From: Pseudomonadota bacterium
GTDB lineage: Bacteria; Pseudomonadota; Gammaproteobacteria; SZUA-229
Length of the DNA stretch: 5,407 nucleotides
Assembly: GCA_015222965.1 (NCBI GenBank)
Contig: JADFWF010000130.1
Coordinates: forward strand, 1 to 5,407
Direction of reading: 5' to 3'
Part shown: in pieces, positions 1 through 5,352 of the stretch
Numbering within the stretch: the stretch's first letter is position 1
How the letters are laid out: every line of letters begins with the position of its first letter
Position numbers and translations under genes: made by a program
Notes under the pieces: generated by a model
Database searches by the model: none
The model's input: the letters and a program-made list of their open reading frames with translations, nothing else
Told to the model about the DNA's origin: nothing

Positions 1-144
1 ATTTGAGTCGCGATCATGAAAAACACTATCAGCCCGTTCCCATATCGATTTCTGTATCTGCGATTTCTGTATCTGATTAAAGCCTGCGAAAATATCATCC
101 TCACTGAGGATGCTGGGTAGGTACGTATTTTGTTGTGATACCAT
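1..144 (-). CDS. N-terminal part of an unidentified protein, cut by window edge
   Basis: An open frame of 48 codons runs from an ATG (complement of 142-144) off the left edge without a stop. The start is well supported: a GGGAG Shine-Dalgarno (complement of 151-155) lies 6 nt upstream. The visible protein begins MVSQQNTYLPSILSEDDIF and is polar, acidic then glutamine/lysine-rich, with no signal peptide or membrane segment. A perfect in-frame 15-bp tandem duplication gives QIQKSQIQKS at about residues 24-33. I do not recognise the family and assign no function. The gene is divergent from the permease operon, with about 140 bp between the two starts, so both promoters must lie in 145-284. No convincing -35/-10 pair for either direction could be picked out there. 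Confidence 0.7.
   Translation of the reverse strand, partial: MVSQQNTYLPSILSEDDIFAGFNQIQKSQIQKSIWERADSVFHDRDSN
46..75. repeat. 15-bp perfect tandem duplication
   Basis: The unit CGATTTCTGTATCTG occurs twice head to tail, at 46-60 and 61-75, with no mismatch. It lies inside the minus-strand partial gene and, being a multiple of three, keeps the frame and duplicates five residues (QIQKS). Perfect identity suggests a recent slippage or duplication event. Confidence 0.9.
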
Positions 145-273
145 ATTGATCTCCCTTTAAATTAAATATAAACAGGATAATAAAGCGATTGCCTGAATCA
201 TAACCTTATAAATAACTATAGGGCACCTCTATTAATTGATTGTGTCCTATACAGCGTTAAGAGCAACAAAACC

Positions 274-278
274 GGGGA
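274..278 (+). promoter_or_regulatory. Shine-Dalgarno that decides the start of the first permease gene
   Basis: GGGGA sits directly against an ATG at 279 (zero spacing) but 6 nt before a second in-frame ATG at 285. The second spacing is the workable one, so translation probably begins at 285 and the longer reading (MNMQV...) adds two spurious residues. This is inferred from spacing alone. Confidence 0.5.
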
Positions 279-284
279 ATGAAT

Positions 285-722
285 ATGCAAGTAGATAATC
301 ACATAAAAAACAGCCTCAGAAAAACCATAAAAACATTTATCAATGTAATTCCCATCATAGTAGGCATGCTGCTGCTGACCAGTCTGGTTGTTACAGTATT
401 TCCCGAACAGATATCAGCTGGTCTGTTCGGCAATGGAGATATCCTGGATACCCTGCTTGGCGCATCTATTGGCAGCATAGCCGCAGGTCACCCACTGGTG
501 AGCTATCTTGTCGGCGGGGAATTACTGGGTGGAGGCGTAAGCCTGATTGCGGTAACTGCATTTGTCGTTACCTGGGTGACGGTAGGGGTAGTACAGCTTC
601 CAGCGGAGGCTCTTATGCTAGGGACACGCTTTGCAGTGTACCGCAATATCATCAGTTTCTTTGCAGCTATCGCTATCGCATTTCTGACTGTCTATACCCT
701 GAAACTTTCTGGCTTATCCTGA
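285..722 (+). CDS. Permease half-protein, ArsP_1/UPF0718-like, first subunit
   Basis: This is a small integral membrane protein of 145 residues from the ATG at 285 (147 if the ATG at 279 is used). After a basic N-terminus it has a hydrophobic segment around residues 20-42. A glycine-rich re-entrant-looking stretch follows (DTLLGASIGSIAAGHP, then GGELLGGGVS), then a helix around 90-108, the conserved-looking QLPAEALMLGTRFAVYRN segment, and a C-terminal helix. The pattern LGxxxGSIxxGxP...GGELLxxGVS...QLPAEA...RN is one I associate with COG0701/PF03773 permeases encoded as short half-length proteins. Full-length members are about twice this size and have an internal repeat, and the next gene appears to supply the other half. 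The substrate is unknown; characterised relatives such as ArsP export organoarsenicals, but nothing here shows that. The stop TGA is followed immediately by the ATG of the next gene, indicating translational coupling. Confidence 0.75.
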   Translation: MQVDNHIKNSLRKTIKTFINVIPIIVGMLLLTSLVVTVFPEQISAGLFGNGDILDTLLGASIGSIAAGHPLVSYLVGGELLGGGVSLIAVTAFVVTWVTVGVVQLPAEALMLGTRFAVYRNIISFFAAIAIAFLTVYTLKLSGLS

Positions 723-1238
723 ATGTCTAACAAAAAGGCAAAAACAGGCCGTGGCGGCTGGTGGTTTCTCACACTGGTATTGATCGCTCATGGGCTTCTC
801 GGTCTGATGAATCCGGCGGCAACCACACAGTCCCTCACATTTTTTACTCATGTCATGGTTCAAATTTTACCCATACTGGGCCTGGTATTTTTACTACTTT
901 TTGTTACCAACTTCTTACTTAAGCCTAAATGGATCGGACGTTACCTGGGCAGTGATAGTGGCACCAGGGGCTGGATCGCTGCAGTGTTTGGCGGCATGCT
1001 CTCCCTGGGACCCATCTATCCCTGGTACGCCATGCTGGCTGAACTGCGACAGAAGGGAATGAGAGATGCGCTGGTCGCTGCTTTTCTCTACAGCCGTGCA
1101 GTAAAGCTGCCTTTGCTGCCACTCATGATCCATTACTTTGGCACAGCTTATACCCTGGTACTATGCTTCTACCTGATCATTTTTTCCATTATCAGCGGTA
1201 TCGTGATTGAAAAAGTGACTGGATCTGATTATGTATAA
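723..1238 (+). CDS. Permease half-protein, ArsP_1/UPF0718-like, second subunit
   Basis: This 171-residue membrane protein has a basic N-terminus (MSNKKAKTGRGG). Hydrophobic segments lie at roughly residues 13-30, 43-66, 82-100, 116-135 and 141-162. The motif FGGMLSLGPIYPWYAMLAEL (about 89-108) followed by KGM.DALVAAFLYSRAVKLPLLP mirrors the GSIxxGHP...GELL...QLPAEA layout of the preceding protein. This is as expected for the pseudo-repeat halves of a COG0701-type permease. The ATG directly follows the upstream TGA with no separate Shine-Dalgarno, so it is probably translated by coupling and the two products likely form one transporter in the inner membrane. Its 3' end overlaps the lipoprotein gene by 8 bp. 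Family membership is inferred from motif layout, and no substrate can be assigned. It is not a frameshifted single gene: the frames differ, but each protein has its own plausible start and ends. Confidence 0.7.
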   Translation: MSNKKAKTGRGGWWFLTLVLIAHGLLGLMNPAATTQSLTFFTHVMVQILPILGLVFLLLFVTNFLLKPKWIGRYLGSDSGTRGWIAAVFGGMLSLGPIYPWYAMLAELRQKGMRDALVAAFLYSRAVKLPLLPLMIHYFGTAYTLVLCFYLIIFSIISGIVIEKVTGSDYV

Positions 1239-1725
1239 ACTAGTCGTCATATCTGTTTGCATGATGCTGCTGGCAGCCTGTTCCTCGGCGCCCTATCATG
1301 GTTCAAAGAATCCATCGGTAGAACTTGCCGTAAAACGCGTTGATCTCAGCGATACGCATAAAATAAAACAGATACTAAATCAGCAATATAATGATTGGCG
1401 TCATGTGCAGTATCGTATGGGCGGCATGTCTAAAAAAGGTATTGATTGCTCCGGCCTGGTTTATCAAACTTATCGAGAAAAGTTAGGTTTTGATATACCT
1501 CGATCCACCGAACATCAGTCTAAAGTTGGTGGATCAATACAACAAGGCCAGCTGAGAGCAGGTGATATGGTATTTTTCAAAACTGGAATTTTTACTCGTC
1601 ATGTTGGTATGTATATAGACAAGGGTAATTTTCTCCACGTTTCCTCCAGCAAAGGTGTAATGATCTCCAGTTTGAAAAATCCATACTGGGCCAATGCATA
1701 CTGGAAATCGCAACGGCTCCAATAG
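1231..1725 (+). CDS. NlpC/P60 family lipoprotein, MepS/NlpC-like peptidoglycan hydrolase
   Basis: The 164-residue product starts with a lipoprotein signal (MYKLVVISVCMMLLAAC). Its lipobox LAAC places the lipidated cysteine at residue 17; with Ser-Ser following, outer-membrane sorting is likely. The NlpC/P60 domain covers about residues 45-160. Candidate catalytic residues are Cys73 in GIDCSGL, His124 in TRHVGMY and His136 in FLHVSS. The spacings of 51 and 12 residues equal those of the E. coli MepS triad (Cys68, His119, His131). The family cleaves peptide bonds in peptidoglycan stems or crosslinks, so the expected role is wall remodelling in the periplasm. The start overlaps the upstream stop by 8 bp (ATGTATAA) and a weak GGA at 1221-1223 sits 7 nt before it. 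The product is therefore translated as the third cistron of the permease operon. The exact bond cut cannot be decided. Length fits a minimal single-domain member. Confidence 0.9.
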   Translation: MYKLVVISVCMMLLAACSSAPYHGSKNPSVELAVKRVDLSDTHKIKQILNQQYNDWRHVQYRMGGMSKKGIDCSGLVYQTYREKLGFDIPRSTEHQSKVGGSIQQGQLRAGDMVFFKTGIFTRHVGMYIDKGNFLHVSSSKGVMISSLKNPYWANAYWKSQRLQ

Positions 1726-1764
1726 ATAGCTGGCTTTAGTGTGATCAGGCAGCTACGGTACGCA

Positions 1765-1774
1765 AGTGATCACT
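1765..1774. repeat. 10-bp perfect palindrome
   Basis: AGTGATCACT is its own reverse complement, and a partial copy, GTGATCA, occurs 24 bp earlier at 1741-1747. It lies just downstream of the permease-lipoprotein operon. It could be a protein-binding site or part of the local secondary structure; no known operator is recognised. Confidence 0.35.
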
Positions 1775-1810
1775 GAACAAACATTCAGCATATTCTTCTG
1801 AATGTTTCAG
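1773..1810. other. Stem-loop downstream of the lipoprotein gene
   Basis: AAACATTCAG (1779-1788) pairs perfectly with CTGAATGTTT (1798-1807) across a 9-nt loop. An outer CTG/CAG pair (1773-1775 region with 1808-1810) extends it through a 3-nt bulge. No T-run follows on either strand, so it is not a standard rho-independent terminator. It could protect the 3' end of the plus-strand operon mRNA. Confidence 0.5.
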
Positions 1811-1840
1811 ATCGTCCAATAGTTTGCGTTTAGCACAAAT

Positions 1841-1862
1841 AAAAAAGGCTCCTGAAAGAGCC
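1841..1862 (-). terminator. Rho-independent terminator on the minus strand
   Basis: Read on the minus strand, GGCTC and GAGCC form a 5-bp GC-rich stem around a 6-nt loop (1847-1862), followed directly by TTTTTTATTTG. It lies about 30 bp after the decayed PEP-CTERM tail and about 165 bp after the transporter-suffix gene, so it probably ends transcription of that gene today. On the plus strand the hairpin is followed only by GTGTTTAG, so it is at best a weak terminator for the lipoprotein operon. Confidence 0.75.
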
Positions 1863-1891
1863 GTGTTTAGATATCTTTTACACAGCCACGC

Positions 1892-1993
1892 TGCTTTACA
1901 TCTAACGGATCCTATTAAACTGATAAGACCCGAACCAGATAACCATATAGCTGCAGGGATTGGTACAGGAGTTAATGAACCATTAAGTGCATG
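1892..1993 (-). pseudogene. Decayed C-terminal fragment of a PEP-CTERM sorting-signal protein
   Basis: The minus-strand frame reads HALNGSLTPVPIPAAIWL, then SGSGLISLIGSVRCKA. This is the full PEP-CTERM architecture: a VPxP box, a hydrophobic helix with GSGLI, and a basic end. The usual tail is close to WLFGSGLIGLIGFARRKA followed by a stop. Here Phe, Gly, Phe-Ala and Arg positions are replaced by Ser, Ser, Ser-Val and Cys. The stop after Lys-Ala is absent, so the frame reads on through the terminator to a TGA at 1745-1747. Upstream, an in-frame TAG at 1994-1996 cuts it off and no start codon or ectodomain is present. Established family knowledge: such tails direct exosortase-dependent processing and surface anchoring of exported proteins. 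This copy is best read as a relic of a deleted gene. It closely matches the intact tail at the right edge of the window. Confidence 0.75.
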
Positions 1994-2026
1994 CTAAAGC
2001 CAGGGATACAGAACGTCCACATCTGC

Positions 2027-2557
2027 TCACCCTGTCGTTTCTGGAAGCACCGCCTTTGCCCCGTTGATAAACAGCGCGCGCAGCTTATCCCAAAAATCAC
2101 CACCCAGGACGAACAGACTAAGTAACAGCAGCAGGTCGCCGACAATGGCATAGGTGAACTCGTTACCTGGGTAGCCAGGGATCAGGTCGGCCGCATACGG
2201 CGAAAGCCAACCGAAAGCAATAGGCACGGCGAACATCACAAGGCCGATAGTGTAGCGGGTGCGGCTGACCTCAGCCGGCGGTCCGTACTGCTTAAGAAAT
2301 CCGAAGACGCGATTTTTAATATAAGCATAACCGCTCTTGCCCATGACGGCTACGGCAACGATTCCAAGCACTTCTGAACCCGCGAGCATAGTGCCGGAGA
2401 TCGTAGCCACCGCTTTGGCCGACAGCCCCAATACAGCTACCAGTGGTACCCCGAGTACGGGAAGCACTATGCTAAGAGCAAACAGACCAACACCGAGTTT
2501 GAGCCGCCATCCTGTGACCGACATGCTCAGAATTTCAATTTTTTTCGGTTTATCCAT
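2027..2557 (-). CDS. Free-standing transporter suffix domain membrane protein
   Basis: The 176-residue protein has four hydrophobic segments at about residues 20-45, 48-72, 103-122 and 136-153. Highly characteristic soluble or interfacial motifs lie between them: MGKSGYAYIKNRVFGFLK (72-89), YGPP (91-94), VSRTRY (97-102), GWLSPY (116-121) and LGGDFWDKLRALF (151-163). I recognise this pattern as the 'transporter suffix' domain, known both as a C-terminal extension of some RND-type transporters and as a separate small protein. No transporter is encoded next to it here, so its partner is unknown. The chosen start has only a weak AAAAGAAT upstream; Met12 is an alternative. It follows the PRPP synthetase gene by 104 bp on the same strand, with an FNR-like box in the gap. 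Expected location is the inner membrane. Molecular function is not established. Confidence 0.75.
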   Translation of the reverse strand: MDKPKKIEILSMSVTGWRLKLGVGLFALSIVLPVLGVPLVAVLGLSAKAVATISGTMLAGSEVLGIVAVAVMGKSGYAYIKNRVFGFLKQYGPPAEVSRTRYTIGLVMFAVPIAFGWLSPYAADLIPGYPGNEFTYAIVGDLLLLLSLFVLGGDFWDKLRALFINGAKAVLPETTG

Positions 2558-2627
2558 GAGATTTATTCTTTTATCTTAGTGCGCTTTTATTTAAACAACA
2601 GACTAACGCTGTCACTCATGAGTAGTA

Positions 2628-2641
2628 CTGATTTAAATCAA
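2628..2641 (-). promoter_or_regulatory. FNR/ANR-like operator upstream of the transporter suffix gene
   Basis: On the minus strand the sequence is TTGATTTAAATCAG, matching the FNR consensus TTGAT-N4-ATCAA except at the last base. Its core TGATTTAAATCA is a perfect 12-bp palindrome. The centre is 77 bp before the start codon. A class II arrangement (centre at -41.5) would put transcription start near 2593 and the -10 near 2600-2605, where the minus strand reads TAGTCT (4 of 6 matches to TATAAT). Two more palindromes adjoin it: AGTACT (2624-2629) and ACTCATGAGT (2614-2623). Binding is inferred from sequence only; a CRP-family relative could also recognise it. Confidence 0.5.
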
Positions 2642-2661
2642 GATGACAAATGCAAAGCCAG

Positions 2662-3537
2662 TCACACCAGATTTAAAACGGCATCTTTAAGCAAGGCATA
2701 CAAAGGAATAATATTACTATCGTGGCTAACACTGTCTGTACTCCAGATGTTACGTACACCTGCTTTTATTAAACATGCTTTTGCATCACTAACAAACAAG
2801 GCATGAGTAACCAGCACATCAACATGCTTTGCATTCTTTGCTAAACATTTTTCAGTGGCGACTGACAATGTTTGTCCGCTACTCGCAACATCATCGACGA
2901 TTACAACAGCGCGTCCCTGTAAGTCAATTTCGGGTAAAGAGATCTCTACTTCTCGATCACCTGTGCGTGTTTTTTCACAAACGCCATACTCCCACTGGTC
3001 TGGTTTTGCGACAGCGCTTACCCATTGCTCTGCTTCGCCGTCTGGCGCCAGTAATACCGGATCTTTAAAAGACTTACGCAGAAATTCTGCCATCAGGGAA
3101 GTAGCGGTCAAACTCACAGCATTTTTGGTCGGCACGGCCTGTTCCAGATGTTTGATGCGGTGCAGATGCGGGTCGACAGTGATAACATTATCGAACAGGT
3201 CGGCAAGAAAGTTTCCGATGATAGGTTGACTGATTGCCTCTCCGGGATGGAAAGCTTTGTCCTGACGCATATAGCAGAGATATGGCGCAATCAGCGTCAG
3301 TTTTTTTGCACCCAGTTGACGTGCCGTTTTTGCAGCCAGTAATAACTTCACCAGTTTTTCGTTCGGCTGATCGAGGCTGTAACAAATTAAAACATGTTGG
3401 GATAATTGGTCTGGCAGAGTGAGTTTGCTTTCACCGTCAGGAAAACGATGGTGTTGTATTATATGACAGGGTATATCCAGCGCAGCTGCCAGTTTGCGAG
3501 ACTGCGTTTCATAATCATCAAAGCTCAGAATCATCAT
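2662..3537 (-). CDS. Ribose-phosphate pyrophosphokinase (PRPP synthetase) homologue
   Basis: The 291-residue protein belongs to the PRPP synthetase family, which makes 5-phosphoribosyl 1-diphosphate and AMP from ribose 5-phosphate and ATP in the cytoplasm. Visible motifs in order are FPDGE (32-36), the ATP-site segment YLCYMRQDKAF (86-96), the metal/flag motif VDPHLHR (121-127), a diphosphate-loop equivalent PDGEAEQW (165-172), a KxR catalytic pair (Lys189, Arg191) and the ribose-phosphate loop VVIVDDVASSGQTL (211-224). It is shorter than the housekeeping Prs of about 315 residues. Its PDGEAEQW replaces the usual SPDxGG and it has ASSGQT where Prs typically has DTGGT, which suggests a divergent paralogue rather than the main enzyme. 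The start is a tandem ATG-ATG with no clear Shine-Dalgarno, 11 bp after the phosphorylase stop, so it is probably coupled to that gene. Enzyme family is confident; the true phosphoryl acceptor is less so. Confidence 0.88.
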   Translation of the reverse strand: MMILSFDDYETQSRKLAAALDIPCHIIQHHRFPDGESKLTLPDQLSQHVLICYSLDQPNEKLVKLLLAAKTARQLGAKKLTLIAPYLCYMRQDKAFHPGEAISQPIIGNFLADLFDNVITVDPHLHRIKHLEQAVPTKNAVSLTATSLMAEFLRKSFKDPVLLAPDGEAEQWVSAVAKPDQWEYGVCEKTRTGDREVEISLPEIDLQGRAVVIVDDVASSGQTLSVATEKCLAKNAKHVDVLVTHALFVSDAKACLIKAGVRNIWSTDSVSHDSNIIPLYALLKDAVLNLV

Positions 3538-3548
3538 AGCCGGTAACT

Positions 3549-5108
3549 TCAGAACTCTACGAATGCTTTGGGTATCTGGTCTTTTTTACCGATCTGATAA
3601 CCGCTGTTACGCTCGCATAGTGCGACCGAAAAATTAAAGTCCGAAGGAAACTCTGCATAGATACGATACAGAGGTTCACCTTTCTTAACGCTATCACCTA
3701 ACTTTTTAAACAGATCAACACCCGCACCCTTATCTATAGGAGCGCCGGCGAAGCGTGCAATGTGCGACATCTGAAGGTTATCGATATTAATGACTACACC
3801 GGTCGCCGGCGAGAGCACCTCATGTTCCAGTTTGCCCAGCTCAAACTTGATCTTTTGAACACCCTGTGCACTGATAATAGTATCCATCATCTCCAATGCC
3901 CGACCGGAATCCAGGATATCACGTGCGATCTCAAACCCTTTTCCGCCACGAACATCGGGGTCGAACTCTAACACTCGCCCCGCGAGACGTAATGATTTTT
4001 GCCGGAGATCTGCCGGTGCATCGATAGAATTCTGCAGCACCTGCATCACATCGCGTGATTCCAGTACCGGGCCAATACCAGAACCGACAGGCTGCCGGCC
4101 ATCAGTAATGATGACTTCCAGATGGATACCGAGCTGATCACCAACAAACTCAAATAATTTGCGTAAACGCTGCGCCTGTCTCATGTGACGAACCTTTGCG
4201 GTAGCCCCCACTGGAATATCAATAACTAAATGTGTTGCGCCAGCTGAAAGTTTCTTCGACAAAATAGATGCCACCATCTGCCCGAGTGAATCGATTCCAA
4301 GCGGTCGTTCCACTGCGATCATAATGTCATCAGCAGGTGATAATTGAGCAGTCCCTCCCCAGGCCAGACATGCCCTATGCTTGCGCACGATATCATGGAG
4401 CTTTTTGATATCCAGTTCTACATTCGCCAGAACTTCCATGGTATCGGCAGTGCCTGCCGGTGATGTGATGGCACGACTTGAAGTCTTGGGAATTAACATT
4501 CCGTGTGCAGCAACGATGGGCACTACGAGCATCGAGGTACGGTTACCGGGAATTCCGCCGATACAATGTTTATCTACAACCAGTGATTCATTCCAATCAA
4601 ATTTTTCACCGGACTCCAGCATGGCTCGTGTCAAAAATAACACTTCATCACGATCCATATCCGTTTGCCCGGAGGCCACAAGAAAAGCAGAGATCTCTGT
4701 TTTCGAGTAAAGTTTGTCAGTGATATCACTGATGATATGATAAAAATCATTCTGACTGAGTCGTTCACCTGCAATTTTACGGCGTACCGCATTCATTGAT
4801 GCCGGGGGTTCAGCGTGCTCGATGCTGACCAGATGGCCTTCGCTTAATCCTAATTTAGTGAAAGCTTCTTCCGATAAACCCAGATCAGCAGATGTGACGA
4901 TGCTGTCATCATCAACGACATTTAAGACCGCAAGTATATGCGAGCCGTCTGCGCAAATTTTTACTTTGGAAAGCGCCTGAAAACCTTCAGCCCGGTAAAG
5001 CTCACACTCTCGATGCAAGTAGGCAACGTTCTCATGGTAAGTATCAATACCCAGGCGGCATAATTTTAGTGTTTCTTTAATCGCCTTTGATTTAGCAGAT
5101 TTAGCCAT
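3549..5108 (-). CDS. Thymidine phosphorylase family / AMP phosphorylase-like enzyme
   Basis: The 519-residue protein matches the long, archaeal-type branch of the pyrimidine/nucleoside phosphorylase family, not the ~440-residue E. coli DeoA type. An extra N-terminal domain (about 1-100) precedes the helical domain (about 105-170), the glycosyltransferase-3 phosphate and ribose site (about 175-425) and the C-terminal domain (about 428-495). Key motifs are [14 protein letters not shown] (179-192, phosphate binding, with Cys182 where classical enzymes have the Ser of KHS), [19 protein letters not shown] (208-226), and VERPLGID followed by ASILSKK (280-286, with the base-site Ser281 and Lys285). 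Archaeal relatives convert AMP plus phosphate to adenine and ribose 1,5-bisphosphate; bacterial members are usually labelled putative thymidine phosphorylase without direct proof. Pairing with a PRPP synthetase supports a salvage role in ribose-phosphate recycling. The initiator ATG has only a weak purine stretch upstream (AAGATAAAAG). No convincing promoter was found in 5109-5310. Confidence 0.88.
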   Translation of the reverse strand: MAKSAKSKAIKETLKLCRLGIDTYHENVAYLHRECELYRAEGFQALSKVKICADGSHILAVLNVVDDDSIVTSADLGLSEEAFTKLGLSEGHLVSIEHAEPPASMNAVRRKIAGERLSQNDFYHIISDITDKLYSKTEISAFLVASGQTDMDRDEVLFLTRAMLESGEKFDWNESLVVDKHCIGGIPGNRTSMLVVPIVAAHGMLIPKTSSRAITSPAGTADTMEVLANVELDIKKLHDIVRKHRACLAWGGTAQLSPADDIMIAVERPLGIDSLGQMVASILSKKLSAGATHLVIDIPVGATAKVRHMRQAQRLRKLFEFVGDQLGIHLEVIITDGRQPVGSGIGPVLESRDVMQVLQNSIDAPADLRQKSLRLAGRVLEFDPDVRGGKGFEIARDILDSGRALEMMDTIISAQGVQKIKFELGKLEHEVLSPATGVVINIDNLQMSHIARFAGAPIDKGAGVDLFKKLGDSVKKGEPLYRIYAEFPSDFNFSVALCERNSGYQIGKKDQIPKAFVEF

Positions 5109-5225
5109 GGCTTTTATCTTATCGCTTTTGTTTTATCTAAGGGTAAAAAGATAACACAGTCATAGGCAAATAACAGGCTAGTGAAAAAGGAGCGTGATAT
5201 TAGCAACTATTTTGATAGAGCTGTT

Positions 5226-5260
5226 AACCGATTATTAAGTAATTATCGGTTTAGCTAAAC
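5226..5260. repeat. Two overlapping palindromes upstream of the phosphorylase gene
   Basis: AACCGATTATT (5226-5236) and AATTATCGGTT (5241-5251) form an inverted repeat around AAGT, with one T-T mismatch. It overlaps the perfect 12-bp palindrome GTTTAGCTAAAC (5249-5260). They lie about 120-150 bp before the phosphorylase start. Neither is followed by a T-run, so a regulatory site or an RNA leader structure is more likely than a terminator. No regulator is recognised. Confidence 0.45.
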
Positions 5261-5310
5261 TGACAAATGACTGCTGTCGGCCAGAAGCGGACGGTTAGCA
5301 CAAACAAAAA

Positions 5311-5331
5311 CGGCAGCCAAAAAAACTGCCG
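5311..5331 (-). terminator. Rho-independent terminator of the right-edge PEP-CTERM gene
   Basis: On the minus strand CGGCAG and CTGCCG make a 6-bp stem with a 9-nt T-rich loop, followed by TTTTTGTTTG. It begins about 22 bp after the stop codon of the PEP-CTERM gene, so it should stop that transcript before the phosphorylase gene, which therefore needs its own promoter. The A-rich loop and flanks make plus-strand termination unlikely. Confidence 0.85.
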
Positions 5332-5352
5332 CTATCATGCTATGAATTAGTA

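Larger units (their letters stand above)
1730..2003. repeat. 10-bp inverted repeat bracketing the gene-free stretch
   Basis: CTGGCTTTAG at 1730-1739 recurs as its perfect reverse complement CTAAAGCCAG at 1994-2003. The left arm starts 4 bp after the nlpC-like stop and the right arm begins exactly where the reading frame of the PEP-CTERM remnant is lost (its upstream in-frame TAG lies in the arm). No flanking direct repeats were seen and no transposase lies between, so this may be coincidental or the footprint of a small rearrangement. Confidence 0.4.

Noticed and set aside
207..212. TATAAA as a -10 box for the permease operon
   Set aside because: The hexamer is good, but no acceptable -35 lies 16-18 bp upstream (the nearest, TTGCCT at 189-194, is only 12 bp away).
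220..240. GGGCACCTCTATTAATTG resembling an insertion-sequence terminus
   Set aside because: No matching inverted copy, transposase or target duplication is visible in the window, and the resemblance is from memory only.
850..1133. Alternative frames within the second permease gene on both strands
   Set aside because: Shadow frames of the membrane protein; no start signals or family resemblance.
1738..1775. GTGATCA repeats as CRP-binding sites
   Set aside because: The spacing does not match TGTGA-N6-TCACA and they lie downstream, not upstream, of the nearest gene starts.
1745..1993. Extended minus-strand frame reading through the PEP-CTERM relic and terminator as a real gene
   Set aside because: It has no start codon after the in-frame TAG with a ribosome site, crosses a strong terminator hairpin, and its sequence after the tail has no recognisable features.
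2337..2806. Plus-strand open frames opposite the transporter-suffix and PRPP synthetase genes
   Set aside because: They are antisense to well-supported genes, have low-complexity or unfamiliar translations and no convincing ribosome binding sites.
4381..4723. Plus-strand open frames opposite the phosphorylase gene
   Set aside because: Overlap the conserved catalytic region of the phosphorylase on the other strand and show no recognisable motif.
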